Shown: positions 38,178 to 47,779 of the stretch, in pieces | Position numbering within the stretch: the stretch's first letter is position 1 | Layout of the letters: the number at the start of each line of letters is the position of its first letter | DNA from: Solanum dulcamara | Lineage: Eukaryota > Streptophyta > Magnoliopsida > Solanales > Solanaceae | Reading direction: 5' to 3' | Assembly: GCF_947179165.1 (NCBI RefSeq) | Contig: NC_077239.1 | Span: forward strand, 13,382,501 to 13,446,500 | Length of the DNA stretch: 64,000 bases | Translations under genes and position numbers: made by a program | Notes under the pieces: generated by a model | Database searches by the model: none | What the model was told of the DNA's origin: nothing | The model's input: the letters and a program-made list of their open reading frames with translations, nothing else

Positions 38178-38494
38178 GGTTGCGGTTTTTTAACAACTTG
38201 TATTTTTTCTTTATGAGGGGTTATTTCTATTCTTTTTAATTGCTTTACTAAATCGTCTATTTCTCTATTAGGAAGTTGAGGTATTAATACTTCAGGTTGT
38301 TTTTCTTTTAGTATCTTATCTATTTTGATATTTAATTCTATTAATAATGCTATTATTGTATTATTTTGTTTTACAATAATTTTATCTGAAGTACTGGTCG
38401 GAATATGTCTTGTAAATCCTATTGGGTCATCATGGTATAACTTTGAAATTTCTATGGCTTTTAGATAGTTTATATCTTGTTCTTGTTCGTTCAT
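38108..38494 (-). CDS. EPRV ORF2: small lysine-rich protein, badnavirus ORF2/virion-associated-like position
   Basis: The ORF has 128 residues (MNEQEQDINYLKAIEISKLY...). Its ATG overlaps the TGA of ORF1 as ATGA (38491-38494), and its 3' end overlaps the polyprotein start by 70 bases in another frame. A helical mid-section (IIALLIELNIKIDKILKEK) is followed by a basic tail (KKPQPWTFF, KKKSKEA). Size, position between ORF1 and the polyprotein, basic tail and ATGA coupling resemble ORF2 of badna- and tungroviruses, which binds nucleic acid or virions. Homology is inferred from layout, not shown. Another copy of this region lies at about 47108-47480. Confidence 0.6.
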   Translation of the reverse strand: MNEQEQDINYLKAIEISKLYHDDPIGFTRHIPTSTSDKIIVKQNNTIIALLIELNIKIDKILKEKQPEVLIPQLPNREIDDLVKQLKRIEITPHKEKIQVVKKPQPWTFFHTSLDQQTKKKSKEADQA

Positions 38495-39042
38495 GAAAGA
38501 GAAATTTGTTCTAATCTTTTTATTATTTCCTTTAAATCATTTATTTCAGAAATGATGTATTCTATTTGTTCTGTGATTTTTGTTATTATCTGGGTGTTTT
38601 GTATTTCTAATTCTTTAGGTGTTTCTAGAATTGTCTTTATTAATCTTTCTATTTCTGGTTTAGTAGGAATTTTTTCAAGGTTAAATTTAGTATTCAAAAA
38701 ATGTATTTTTCTATCTACTTCTATCTGTTGTGTTTTTAGAAAATCAAAATTTTGTTCTAACTTATTTAAAGTCTTTGTTTGTTTGTTTATTACAGAATCT
38801 ATGGTTTCTAGAAGGCGTATTACTATTTTATCCTTTATCTGAGTATTATCGCTGAGGTTTATGATTAAGTCTACTAGCGTATTATGATGTTTATCTTCGG
38901 AATGTAATATATGTTCTCCTTGCGAAAAATTACACCTAATTGTATTAGTTTTATGTATAACTCTATATTTCTTTTCTGGATGTATTCTAAGGTCTAAATA
39001 TTCTAAGTGTTTTAGAGAATCTATTTTGTTTATCCTAATGTA
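38491..39042 (-). CDS. EPRV ORF1: ~183-codon open frame without AUG
   Basis: The frame is open from a stop at 39043-39045 to the TGA at 38491, with no in-frame ATG near its start. The first near-cognate codon is ATT at 39037-39039, overlapping the end of the upstream small ORF. The product is coiled-coil-like with the tract IPTKPEIERLIKTILETPKE near the C-terminus, reminiscent of badnavirus ORF1 (DUF1319) proteins. Rice tungro bacilliform virus ORF1 is known to start at AUU. The absence of ATG in both this copy and the + strand copy at 45306-45857 suggests it is original and not a mutation. Function unknown. Confidence 0.6.
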   Translation of the reverse strand, partial: YIRINKIDSLKHLEYLDLRIHPEKKYRVIHKTNTIRCNFSQGEHILHSEDKHHNTLVDLIINLSDNTQIKDKIVIRLLETIDSVINKQTKTLNKLEQNFDFLKTQQIEVDRKIHFLNTKFNLEKIPTKPEIERLIKTILETPKELEIQNTQIITKITEQIEYIISEINDLKEIIKRLEQISLS

Positions 39043-39314
39043 TTATTTTTCCAAATTACTTCATATAAACTTTCTCTATATGTACTGAATCTAATGTCTG
39101 CTTCTATCTGATTTATTTCTTTGATAAATTCTGCTCTAAGTTCTGTCTGTTTTTTATATAAATCTTCAGAGGTATATGGATCTATTTTAAGTGTGGGTTT
39201 TTCTAATTGTTCCTTCAACCACTTTAGGTTTCTTTTTAGCTGATTTCTATATTTTTGTTCTTCGTGTAAACACTTTTGTCTTAGTCTAATTCTTTTTATA
39301 TATTCTAACGGCAT
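39030..39314 (-). CDS. EPRV small ORF C (94 residues), coiled-coil, ends ..NNTLG
   Basis: The ORF runs from ATG at 39314 to TAA at 39030, rich in Lys/Glu/Gln and probably helical (KRNLKWLKEQLEK, KEINQIEADIRFSTYRES). It follows small ORF B by 8 bases and overlaps the open frame of ORF1. Its tail (ADIRFSTYRES...NNTLG) resembles those of the two preceding small ORFs. I do not recognise a family. A + strand copy at 45034-45318 has lost one C (about 45152), shifting its frame. Confidence 0.5.
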   Translation of the reverse strand: MPLEYIKRIRLRQKCLHEEQKYRNQLKRNLKWLKEQLEKPTLKIDPYTSEDLYKKQTELRAEFIKEINQIEADIRFSTYRESLYEVIWKNNTLG

Positions 39315-39322
39315 TAATATAA

Positions 39323-39577
39323 TTATCCTAGTGGTATAGAGTTTAAAATCTTTTTGTATTGATTTATTCTAACTTCAGAGTATACTATTTGTGTTTCTAG
39401 GTTTTTTAATTGAGTTTGTAGATACTTTGTATACTGATCTGTATGATGTGAGGAGTATTGATTTATAACTAGTCTAAGTTCTTTTTCTGACTGCTTTATT
39501 TCTGAATAATGTTTTAATTCTTCTTGAAGCCAAGCTGATATTCTTTTATATCTTAAAAACAAAGGTTGATTTTGCAT
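39323..39577 (-). CDS. EPRV small ORF B (84 residues), coiled-coil, ends ..SIPLG
   Basis: The ORF runs from ATG at 39577 to TAA at 39323 and is highly charged and helical (WLQEELKHYSEIKQSEKELR; LQTQLKNLETQIVYSEVRIN). It starts 8 bases after the previous small ORF ends. The C-terminal pattern L-x(n)-E-x-x-YS-x-x-RI...LG is shared with ORF A and loosely with ORF C. A + strand copy at 47485-47721 has an in-frame TAA (Gln codon changed, about 47585). Unknown function. Confidence 0.5.
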   Translation of the reverse strand: MQNQPLFLRYKRISAWLQEELKHYSEIKQSEKELRLVINQYSSHHTDQYTKYLQTQLKNLETQIVYSEVRINQYKKILNSIPLG

Positions 39578-39585
39578 AACCTATG

Positions 39586-40950
39586 TTATCCTAATTGATA
39601 AGCTTTTTCACTAATTCTTCTTCGGCACCAAGCAATTCTATTTCCACTATATTTTAAAGTACTTTCCTGGCTTTGAATTTCCCACTTTAGGGCACTAATA
39701 AGGTCTAAAGATTTTAAGTGTAGTATTTCCATTACATGTTGTATCTTTTGTCCTATTGACCATAAAGCATTTGGGTCTTGTATTACTCCTGCCCTTTTAT
39801 ACCATCTTTCTTCTATCTCTCTTCCTAAAGCTCCTGGTAATTTATGGAAAAGTTTTTTACCTAGTTCGTCATCAAAAGTATTACCACTAACTGTACAATA
39901 ATAAAAATAATCTTTTAAAAAGTCTTTAATATGCATCCAATTTGTTATGCTTAATTGTTCTAATTTTATTACTGCATTTCTTTGTAAAGCTAATAATCCA
40001 CTATTTGGATCTTCTCCTGTTAACAAAACATGTATTTTATTAGCAAAATTATATGGATTTGGCCCCATTTCTATTAATCCTTGGAATTCTTGAGGATAGG
40101 TCTGTTTATATGCTTCCCAAACTGCTTTGCATGATTCTCCTAAAAAGGTTTCTAAATATTTATACATTGTCTCGGCATCTGTCTCTTGGTAATTTTTTAT
40201 GAAATCTGCTACTATTATTCCTTTCCATACATCTATTACTGTATTCCACATTTGTGGATCATGAGCTGCTATATTAAGTATTTTTCCTTTATTTCCTCCT
40301 TCTTGTAATTTAATTGGTTCTTCTAGAGGCATCCGTCTACCTGCTGGTTTAATGTTATCTCTTATTTCTAGGTCTTGTGTTGTAGGCCATGCTTTCCTTG
40401 GAAGATTTCCGGAAGTATGAGTAACATTTTCTGCTGGACTAGTTCTTTGGAAAGGGCTCGCACTATGAGCACTAGTTGCTTCATTCATTAATTCTTTGTA
40501 ACTAATTATAGATTCTATATCATTAAAATATTCTGAGTTTTCTATGTCTGAAGTTTTTTCTATACTTTTGTCTATATCTTGTGTTCTGTCTATCAAGTTA
40601 TCGTCTCTTTTTGAACATGATCTAAAGTGTTCTATAGTTTCTAGAATGTCCATTTTATCTTTTTTACAACCTTTACATTTAAACATACTATTTTTATTTT
40701 CTTTGTATAATTCTTTTGCTATTTCTATGACATTATCTACCTCGCATCCTGATTGTATTAGCTCTATATTCATAAATCCTTCTTCTTGTGCTATGGTACT
40801 TTCTGTGTCTGTGTCATCTACCAAGTTTTGAGTTATATAATTATAGTCTGTAAATCTTATTGAAGTTTCTCCTTTAGAGCTAGTGTACATCAGGTGTTCT
40901 TTAGGCGCAAATGATTTAGGTTTACTTAATTTGTCTAAGTTCCATTCTAA
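39586..40950 (-). pseudogene. EPRV copy 7: coat half of polyprotein fused in frame to small ORF A tail
   Basis: The 434-residue ORF from the Met at 40890 encodes the movement-protein C-terminal segment and coat domain up to HVMEIL. At about 39720 it switches in frame to a different C-terminus (LKSLDLISALKWEIQSQEST ... AYQLG). That tail is the end of a third small ORF (A) lying just upstream of small ORF B in the viral front region, so the fusion marks a recombination joint. Only the last ~43 residues of ORF A are visible. The 5' side stops at the common truncated junction (40951). Confidence 0.8.
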
Positions 40951-41264
40951 GACAAATTAAGGTAGAACTATTTGCCTATATTCAAAAAATGTATTTTTCT
41001 ATCTACTTCTATCAGTTGTGTTTTTAGAAAATCAAAATTTTGTTCTAACTTATTTAAAGTCTTTGTTTGTTTGTTTATTACAGAATCTATGGTTTCTAGA
41101 AGGCGTATTACTATTTTATCCTTTATCTGAGTATTATCGCTGAGGTTTATGATTAAGTCTACTAGCGTATTATGATGTTTATCTTCGGAATGTAATATAT
41201 GTTCTCCTTGCGAAAAATTACACCTAGTTGTATTAGTTTTATGTATAACTCTATATTTCTTTTC
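40951..41264 (-). repeat. Array junction with ORF1 fragment (third occurrence)
   Basis: The same block as 6805-7118 and 33023-33336. It shares the CAGTTGTG variant with the second occurrence. Confidence 0.8.
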
Positions 41265-44200
41265 AGTTTAAACCGTATATTATTGCTAATACTTCGGCGT
41301 CTATACTACTCATATTTCCTTTTTCTTTATATTCACCACTTTGATATGCACATATTTTTTCTTCAGTTTTACTACTGTATTTATTTGGTCTTGTTTTTAA
41401 AACAGCCCCCCATCCTAACTGACTTCCATCGGTTTGTACTATTAAATAGTCTGTTTCTAGGGGAATTTGTAAATCTGGTATATGTTTAACTTTGTCTTTT
41501 ATTTGCTGAATTAATTTAATATCTTCTATATTAAAATGTTTTTGTCCTTTACTACCTGTTTTAGCATATAGTGGTCCTGCTATTTTTCCTAAATCTTTAA
41601 TGAAATTTCTAGCATAATTTACTAATCCTAAAAATTTCTGAAGTTCTTTGGTTGTATCTAATCTATCCGGCATATCTAATACCTTTTTAGCTATATGTGG
41701 TTGTAACTTTATTTTTCCTTCTCCTATAGTTACTCCTAAAAAATTGATATGAGTCTTACATAATTCCATTTTCTTTTTACTAATTATGATTCCATTTTTA
41801 ACAAATAACCTAAACACTGTTTGTAAATGTCCTAGATGTTCTTGTATATCTTTACTAAATACTAATACATCATCTACATATACTAATACGAAGTGTTTAT
41901 AGTCTCCGAAAATAGTATCCATCTTTCTTTGAAATATAGGTGGTGCAGTTTTTAACCTGAAAGGCATGGCTAACCATTCAAAATGTCCTTCTGGACATGT
42001 GAATGCTGTCCATTCTATACTTTCTGGGTGCATTTTTACCTGCCAATATCCTGATTTACAGTCAAATTTACTAAAGAACTTTTTACCTTGTATTCTATTT
42101 ATTAATTCATTTTTGTCTGGTAATTTGTAAGCGTCTGTTTTAGTGTTATCATTTAACCTTTTATAGTTAATTACCATCCTTGCTTTTCCTCTTACCAATT
42201 CACTATGGTTTCTAACCATGAATGCTGCTGATCTATGTTTAGAGGTAGATCGTCTTATTACTTCTAGTTTTAATAGTTCTTTAATCTGTTTACTAAATTC
42301 TTCTGTATCTTCATTATTAGCTTCTATAGCCGCAGTCTTTATGGTATACTCTGGGTTAATTATTTCTAGTTTACACATGATCTTATTATTATCCCAATAT
42401 ACTAGGGGTCTTTCTCCAATTATTTCCATTTCATCTAGTATCGAAATTATGTTATCTAAGTCCTTAGTGTTATTTATTTTTTCTAGTGCCTTTATTCCTT
42501 TTTGGAAATTATAGAATTCTGTTTCTATATTTATTAGTGTATAATCTTTTTCTATATTTTCTAAGTATGTATCGTCTAAGTATTCTTCTTGTTCTTCATA
42601 TAGGTTTTTTGTAGCACATGTATTTCCCTTTGTACACTCTGTACAACAGGTATTTTCTTCTTTGGGTTTTGTTTTTATTTGAGATCTTCTTTTTGTAAGA
42701 AACTTTTCAGTCTGTACTGGGGTATAAGTAGTGTTTTTGAATAACATTATTCCATCTCTAGAAAATAAACAGCTTCCATTATTTTGTATGAGGAAATGTA
42801 AACCTATTACTAAGTCGGTTTTTATATCTAAGTCTTTTGCTAATATTTTGTACATACTGTAAGTAGGTTTGTAGAATTCATTACAAGTATTAATGAAACT
42901 TATTTGGGCTTTTTCTATGTAATGATTATAAAAGTTATAAGTACCATCCATTTGTATTGCTGATATAGGTTCTTTAAATGTTTTTAACACTTTTTCTGGC
43001 AATATTTTCTTATTTATAAGACAGCTTGTACATCCTGTGTCTACCAATGCTAAGGTTTCTATTTCTATATCTTTAATCTTTATTCTAGCTAATACTTTTA
43101 TCGTTCCAAATTGTTTATCTTCATTACAGATAAGGCTAGTATTATTTTCTTCTATATTCATTAGTTCTGTTTCAATATTATCTAAGTGTATAGTTCCTAA
43201 TGTCTCTTCTTCATCTTCTATCTTTAATTTACCTTTTTCCAAATATATTAACCTTTGTTCTATTTCGTTGACGCGGGTTTCTAGAGTTATTAGTCTTAAA
43301 TCTGTTACTGAGTCTCTTGCTATTGTTTTGTTATGTTGTTGCTCTTTCTCTTTGTGTTTTCCTATTTTTATTTCTAATTTATTTTCTATACACGTAATAC
43401 ATGCTTCCATATAACAATTATTACACTTTGCTCTATTTGATTTACTGGGATACCATTTACATATATTACATTGGTTACTGTCTATTCCTTTATGTCTTTC
43501 ATTATCTGGATCTGGACTGTCTTTACTAATAACATGCTTGTCATATCCCTGATCTTTAAAGAATTGTTCTAGAGTCTGTTTAATTATGGCTTCAATTTTA
43601 TTATTTTTTTTCTTTTTTATTGCCATATTTCTTTTTGAAATGTCTTGGTAAAAGGTTTTAGGTAATCTTCTTCGTGAGGAAGAAGACTCCTCTTCTTCAC
43701 TTTTGGGCAAAGTGACAGCCATTAACGGATTTGATTTGTCTTTACCGACTACCGTTTGAGCCGGACTAGCTATACCCTGATCTGGCATAGTAGATTTCTG
43801 AGCATTCAGAGGGGAATGCACACCCGTCTCATCCATTTTTGGTTGAGATGGAGAACTCAAGTTTTCTGTCTGAGTACCTGTATTAGATTTAGAAATAAAC
43901 TTACCTTGGACCGTCTCCAGTTGTTTCCGAAGTTTCATATTTTCTTGTATGAGAGCCTCATTTTTTGCATTTAATCTTTTGAAGGCTTCGGTCATGGTAG
44001 AGCAATGGTCGCAAAATATGATTTTGTCTGTGTCTTTTTAGATGTTGTATTGGGGTATTTGGGCTTGGCTTTGTCTGAGAGTTGGAGATATATAATAGTT
44101 TGGGCCTAGAATTCCTCTGGCATAGTCTAAGGCTTCTGTAAAATTATTAAATCCTTTGAAAAGCGGGTTTTTAATTCCATTTATAGAGTCTACTACTTCT

Positions 44201-44586
44201 AACCAAGTCTGAAATACTCCGTTTGTTTTTCCATGTATAACTACATAATATTTAAACTTGTTTTCTCTATTTTTGTCTGAAAAATATTGACACAATGCAT
44301 TATTAGTAGCAATAAAATGTTTAGTGTCTTGTTTATTGTATGCTATCCATAAATTGTCTACTAAACATTTTTGAGTCTTATCTATATTGCATTCTGGAAG
44401 TATTCTAAAAGAAAGGTTACATTGAGGATAGGATATTAAATTGAATTTACCAAAATAAATTCGCTCCATCATCTCAATGGTTCCCTGAGGTCTAAAATTA
44501 GTCTTACCAAGTAAAGTCTGGGCGTATGAGTCTGCTGGGGCTATTCCCTTGCCTTTGTCAGCTGGCTGTTGGCCAGTTGGTCTCAT
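41263..44586 (-). pseudogene. EPRV chimera, copy 8: TAV-polyprotein fusion with a nonsense codon
   Basis: This has the same structure and 7-bp fusion joint (43495-43501) as copy 4. TAV starts at 44586 but is stopped at 44038 by a C-to-T change in the coding strand (Gln to stop), leaving 182 residues. The frame reopens and, from a Met at 43995, runs 910 residues through the rest of TAV, the Cys cluster, protease (VDTGCTS intact), RT and RNase H truncated at GLN. The RT has MPFRLKTAPP where all other copies have MPFGLKTAPP, a change in a conserved RT motif. It shares KARMV and TKRRSQ with copy 6. Confidence 0.85.
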
Positions 44587-44826
44587 GCTGAAACATAGTT
44601 TATTTAATTAGTCTTTAGTTGTAACCTACTTAACTTATCAGCTAAATCATTATCTTTTCCTTTTACATATTCAAACACTATATTATTGTATATAGATATA
44701 ACATCCATAAAATTCAGTCATCTTCTTTTACTACTAGCTTTACTATTGATTGTCTGATGAAACTTCACTATTGCTTCACAATCTGTTCTTACTAACACTT
44801 CTGGTTTATTCAATATGTATAATTTA
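44587..44826 (-). pseudogene. EPRV polyprotein fragment: RNase H C-terminal end
   Basis: Continues upstream of the TAV start of copy 8 in normal viral order: stop after LQLKTN at 44604, then the last ~70 residues of RNase H, up to 44826 where orientation flips. One Trp codon is changed to a stop (about 44716-44720, CAGTCATC for CAGCCATC). Confidence 0.8.
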
Positions 44827-44917
44827 ATAAATACAATAATATAGTGTTTGAATATGTAAAAGGAAAAGATAATGATTTAGCTGATAAGTTAAGTAGGTTA
44901 CAACTAAAGACTAATTA
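44610..44917. repeat. Long inverted repeat (about 86-bp arms, about 135-bp loop)
   Basis: Bases 44610-44695 (minus-strand RNase H end) and 44832-44917 (plus-strand RNase H end) are reverse complements over essentially their whole length. Read-through RNA would fold into a perfect hairpin, a possible source of siRNA against the viral RNase H region. Confidence 0.8.
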
Positions 44918-45857
44918 AATAATGGAACTTAGACAAATTAAGGTAGAATTTATTCTAACACTTACTACCAGAAGTGTTAGAATAAATCAATACAAAAAGA
45001 TTTTAAACTCTATACCACTAGGATAATTATATTAATGCCGTTAGAATATATAAAAAGAATTAGACTAAGACAAAAGTGTTTACACGAAGAACAAAAATAT
45101 AGAAATCAGCTAAAAAGAAACCTAAAGTGGTTGAAGGAACAATTAGAAAAACCACACTTAAAATAGATCCATATACCTCTGAAGATTTATATAAAAAACA
45201 GACAGAACTTAGAGCAGAATTTATCAAAGAAATAAATCAGATAGAAGCAGACATTAGATTCAGTACATATAGAGAAAGTTTATACGAAGTAATTTGGAAA
45301 AATAATACATTAGGATAAACAAAATAGATTCTCTAAAACACTTAGAATATTTAGACCTTAGAATACATCCAGAAAAGAAATATAGAGTTATACATAAAAC
45401 TAATACAATTAGGTGTAATTTTTCGCAAGGAGAACATATATTACATTCCGAAGATAAACATCATAATACGCTAGTAGACTTAATCATAAACCTCAGCGAT
45501 AATACTCAGATAAAGGATAAAATAGTAATACGCCTTCTAGAAACCATAGATTCTGTAATAAACAAACAAACAAAGACTTTAAATAAGTTAGAACAAAATT
45601 TTGATTTTCTAAAAACACAACAGATAGAAGTAGATAGAAAAATACATTTTTTGAATACTAAATTTAACCTTGAAAAAATTCCTACTAAACCAGAAATAGA
45701 AAGATTAATAAAGACAATTCTAGAAACACCTAAAGAATTAGAAATACAAAACACCCAGATAATAACAAAAATCACAGAACAAATAGAATACATCATTTCT
45801 GAAATAAATGATTTAAAGGAAATAATAAAAAGATTAGAACAAAGGCAAGGGAATTGA
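44827..45857 (+). pseudogene. Inverted EPRV block: RNase H tip, small ORF B end, small ORF C, ORF1
   Basis: The + strand carries the RNase H C-terminus (44832-44920), a joint with MP-derived bases (44921-44965), the end of small ORF B (about 44975-45022), small ORF C with a 1-bp deletion (45034-45318) and nearly all of ORF1 (45306-45838). ORF1 ends in foreign codons (RQGN) at a joint with a TAV fragment. The first 86 bases are the inverse complement of 44610-44695. Confidence 0.8.
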
Positions 45858-46011
45858 TGGTTCCCTGAGGTCTAAAATTAGTCTTACCAAGTAAAGTCTG
45901 GGCGTATGAGTCTGCTGGGGCTATTCCCTTGCCTTTGTCAGCTGGCTGTTGGCCAGTTGGTCTCATGCTGAAACATAGTTTATTTAATTAGTCTTTAGTT
46001 GTAACCTACTT
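45855..46011 (-). pseudogene. EPRV fragment: TAV N-terminus and end of polyprotein
   Basis: The minus strand carries the first ~40 TAV codons and the intergenic bases to the polyprotein stop, then joins MITE-like sequence at about 46011. It is flanked by fragments of other origin on both sides. Confidence 0.75.
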
Positions 46012-46497
46012 CCTCTCTCAATTTGTCTAGTCATGCTTCTTTTAAATTTTTACCATAATTTTCCCTTTTTTTTTTTTTTTTTTTTTTTTTTAACTCAAGT
46101 ACGTGGCGTTGTTACACCAGATCTACGAGTCTCCCGAATGACTCTTTCGGTTGATAGTTCTGGTTTCCAGCCGATATACTTTAGTTAATTTTTTTTGGTT
46201 TACCCCGTTCATCTCTTCTTCTTAACTTTACTTTTAACACCTTCATCTTTAACCCCACCCCAGATATTTCTGGCCACAATTATGTCCTTTGTTCAAGTGG
46301 ACTGTTAAGGCCAATTCAAGTTCTTAGGAATTTACAGGTTAATCCATAGAAGTTGTAAAAAATTAAGAAGCTAACCATATACTAAGGGTATCAATAATTG
46401 AATATGTACAAACATTATAAAATCAATATAAACATAAAGGTAAAATTCAATATGAACATAAAGGTAAAGACATATTTTTTGGGAAAATTAATTTGTT
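46012..46497 (-). repeat. Second copy of EPRV leader with attached MITE-like and poly-T sequence
   Basis: It matches 170-663 almost base for base (GAATGACTC for GAAGGACTC, and an ~8-base shorter poly-T). The TATA box part is absent. At 46497 it is joined to coat-region sequence. Confidence 0.85.
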
Positions 46498-47767
46498 TTT
46501 GTAGTTTCTATCACTTTTATATTTTCTAACATGTCTATCTTTATTTAAATAGGGCTTTCTTGCTGAAGATCTTTTTAAGTAATATTTTTTGCGTCTATAG
46601 GGTTTTGGATTATAATATGATTGTCTTTTATGTTTTTTTGATTTTTGTGGTTTTTTATCATAACTTTGAGTTGTATAAATCACTGATTTACAAAAATTCA
46701 TTTAGAAGGATTTATGAATATAGAGCTAATACAATTAGGATGCGAGGTAGATAATGTCATAGAAATAGCAAAAGAATTATACAAAGAAAATAAAAATAGT
46801 ATGTTTAAATGTAAAGGTTGTAAAAAAGATAAGGTCTTGTGTTGTAGGCCATGCTTTCCTTGGAAGATTTCCGGAAGTATGAGTAACATTTGCTGCTGGA
46901 CTAGTTCTTTGGAAAGGGGAAATACAAAACACCCAGATAATAACAAAAATCACAGAACAAATAGAATACATCATTTCTGAAATAAATGATTTAAAGGAAA
47001 TAATAAAAAGATTAGAACAAATTTCTCTTTCATGAACGAACAAGAACGATAGAATTCTTGATATAAGGTTATTTCCTATTCTATTATCTGAGTAGCTTAC
47101 GCTTGGTCTGCTTCTTTGGATTTCTTCTTCGTCTGTTGATCTAGACTTGTGTGAAAAAAGGTCCATGGTTGCGGTTTTTTAACAACTTGTATTTTTTCTT
47201 TATGAGGGGTTATTTCTATTCTTTTTAATTGTTTTACTAAATCGTCTATTTCTCTATTAGGAAGTTGAGGTATTAATACTTCAGGTTGTTTTTCTTTTAG
47301 TATCTTATCTATTTTGATATTTAATTCTATTAATAATGCTATTATTGTATTATTTTGTTTTACAATAATTTTATCTGAAGTACTGGTCGGAATATGTCTT
47401 GTAAATCCTATTGGGTCATCATGGTATAACTTTGAAATTTCTATGGCTTTTAGATAGTTTATATCTTGTTCTTGTTCGTTCTTTGTTTTTAAGATATAAA
47501 AGAATATCAGCTTGGCTTCAAGAAGAATTAAAACATTATTCAGAAATAAAGCAGTCAGAAAAAGAACTTAGACTAGTTATAAATTAATACTCCTCACATC
47601 ATACAGATCAGTACACAAAGTATCTACAAACTCAATTAAAAAACCTAGAAACACAAATAGTATACTCTGAAGTTAGAATAAATCAATACAAAAAGATTTT
47701 AAACTCTATACCACTAGGATAATTATATTAATGCCGTTAGAATATATAAAAAGAATTAGATTTTATT
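46498..47767. pseudogene. Shattered EPRV fragments in alternating orientation
   Basis: Reading left to right: 46498-46703 minus, coat lysine-rich tract; 46704-46833 plus, MP/coat linker (NIELIQLGCEVDN); 46834-46918 minus, linker with the SPAANVT variant of copy 6; 46919-47049 plus, ORF1 end and ORF2 start; 47050-47480 minus, movement-protein start and ORF2; 47481-47721 plus, small ORF B with a stop; 47731-47760 plus, start of small ORF C. Orientation changes at every joint. No complete gene survives. Confidence 0.8.
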
Positions 47768-47779
47768 TGGTATCAGAGC
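47768..47779 (+). other. Putative Met-tRNA primer binding site at the EPRV/host border
   Basis: TGGTATCAGAGC lies just beyond the last viral fragment. Pararetroviruses prime minus-strand DNA with initiator Met-tRNA at such a site, and no other copy is seen in the EPRV cluster outside the Gypsy element. It could instead be a remnant of an unrelated LTR element. Confidence 0.5.

Noticed and set aside
38491..38697. Short 68-residue ORF taken as a separate gene
   Set aside because: Its start is a TTG; the frame is open upstream to 39042, so it is the C-terminal part of ORF1.
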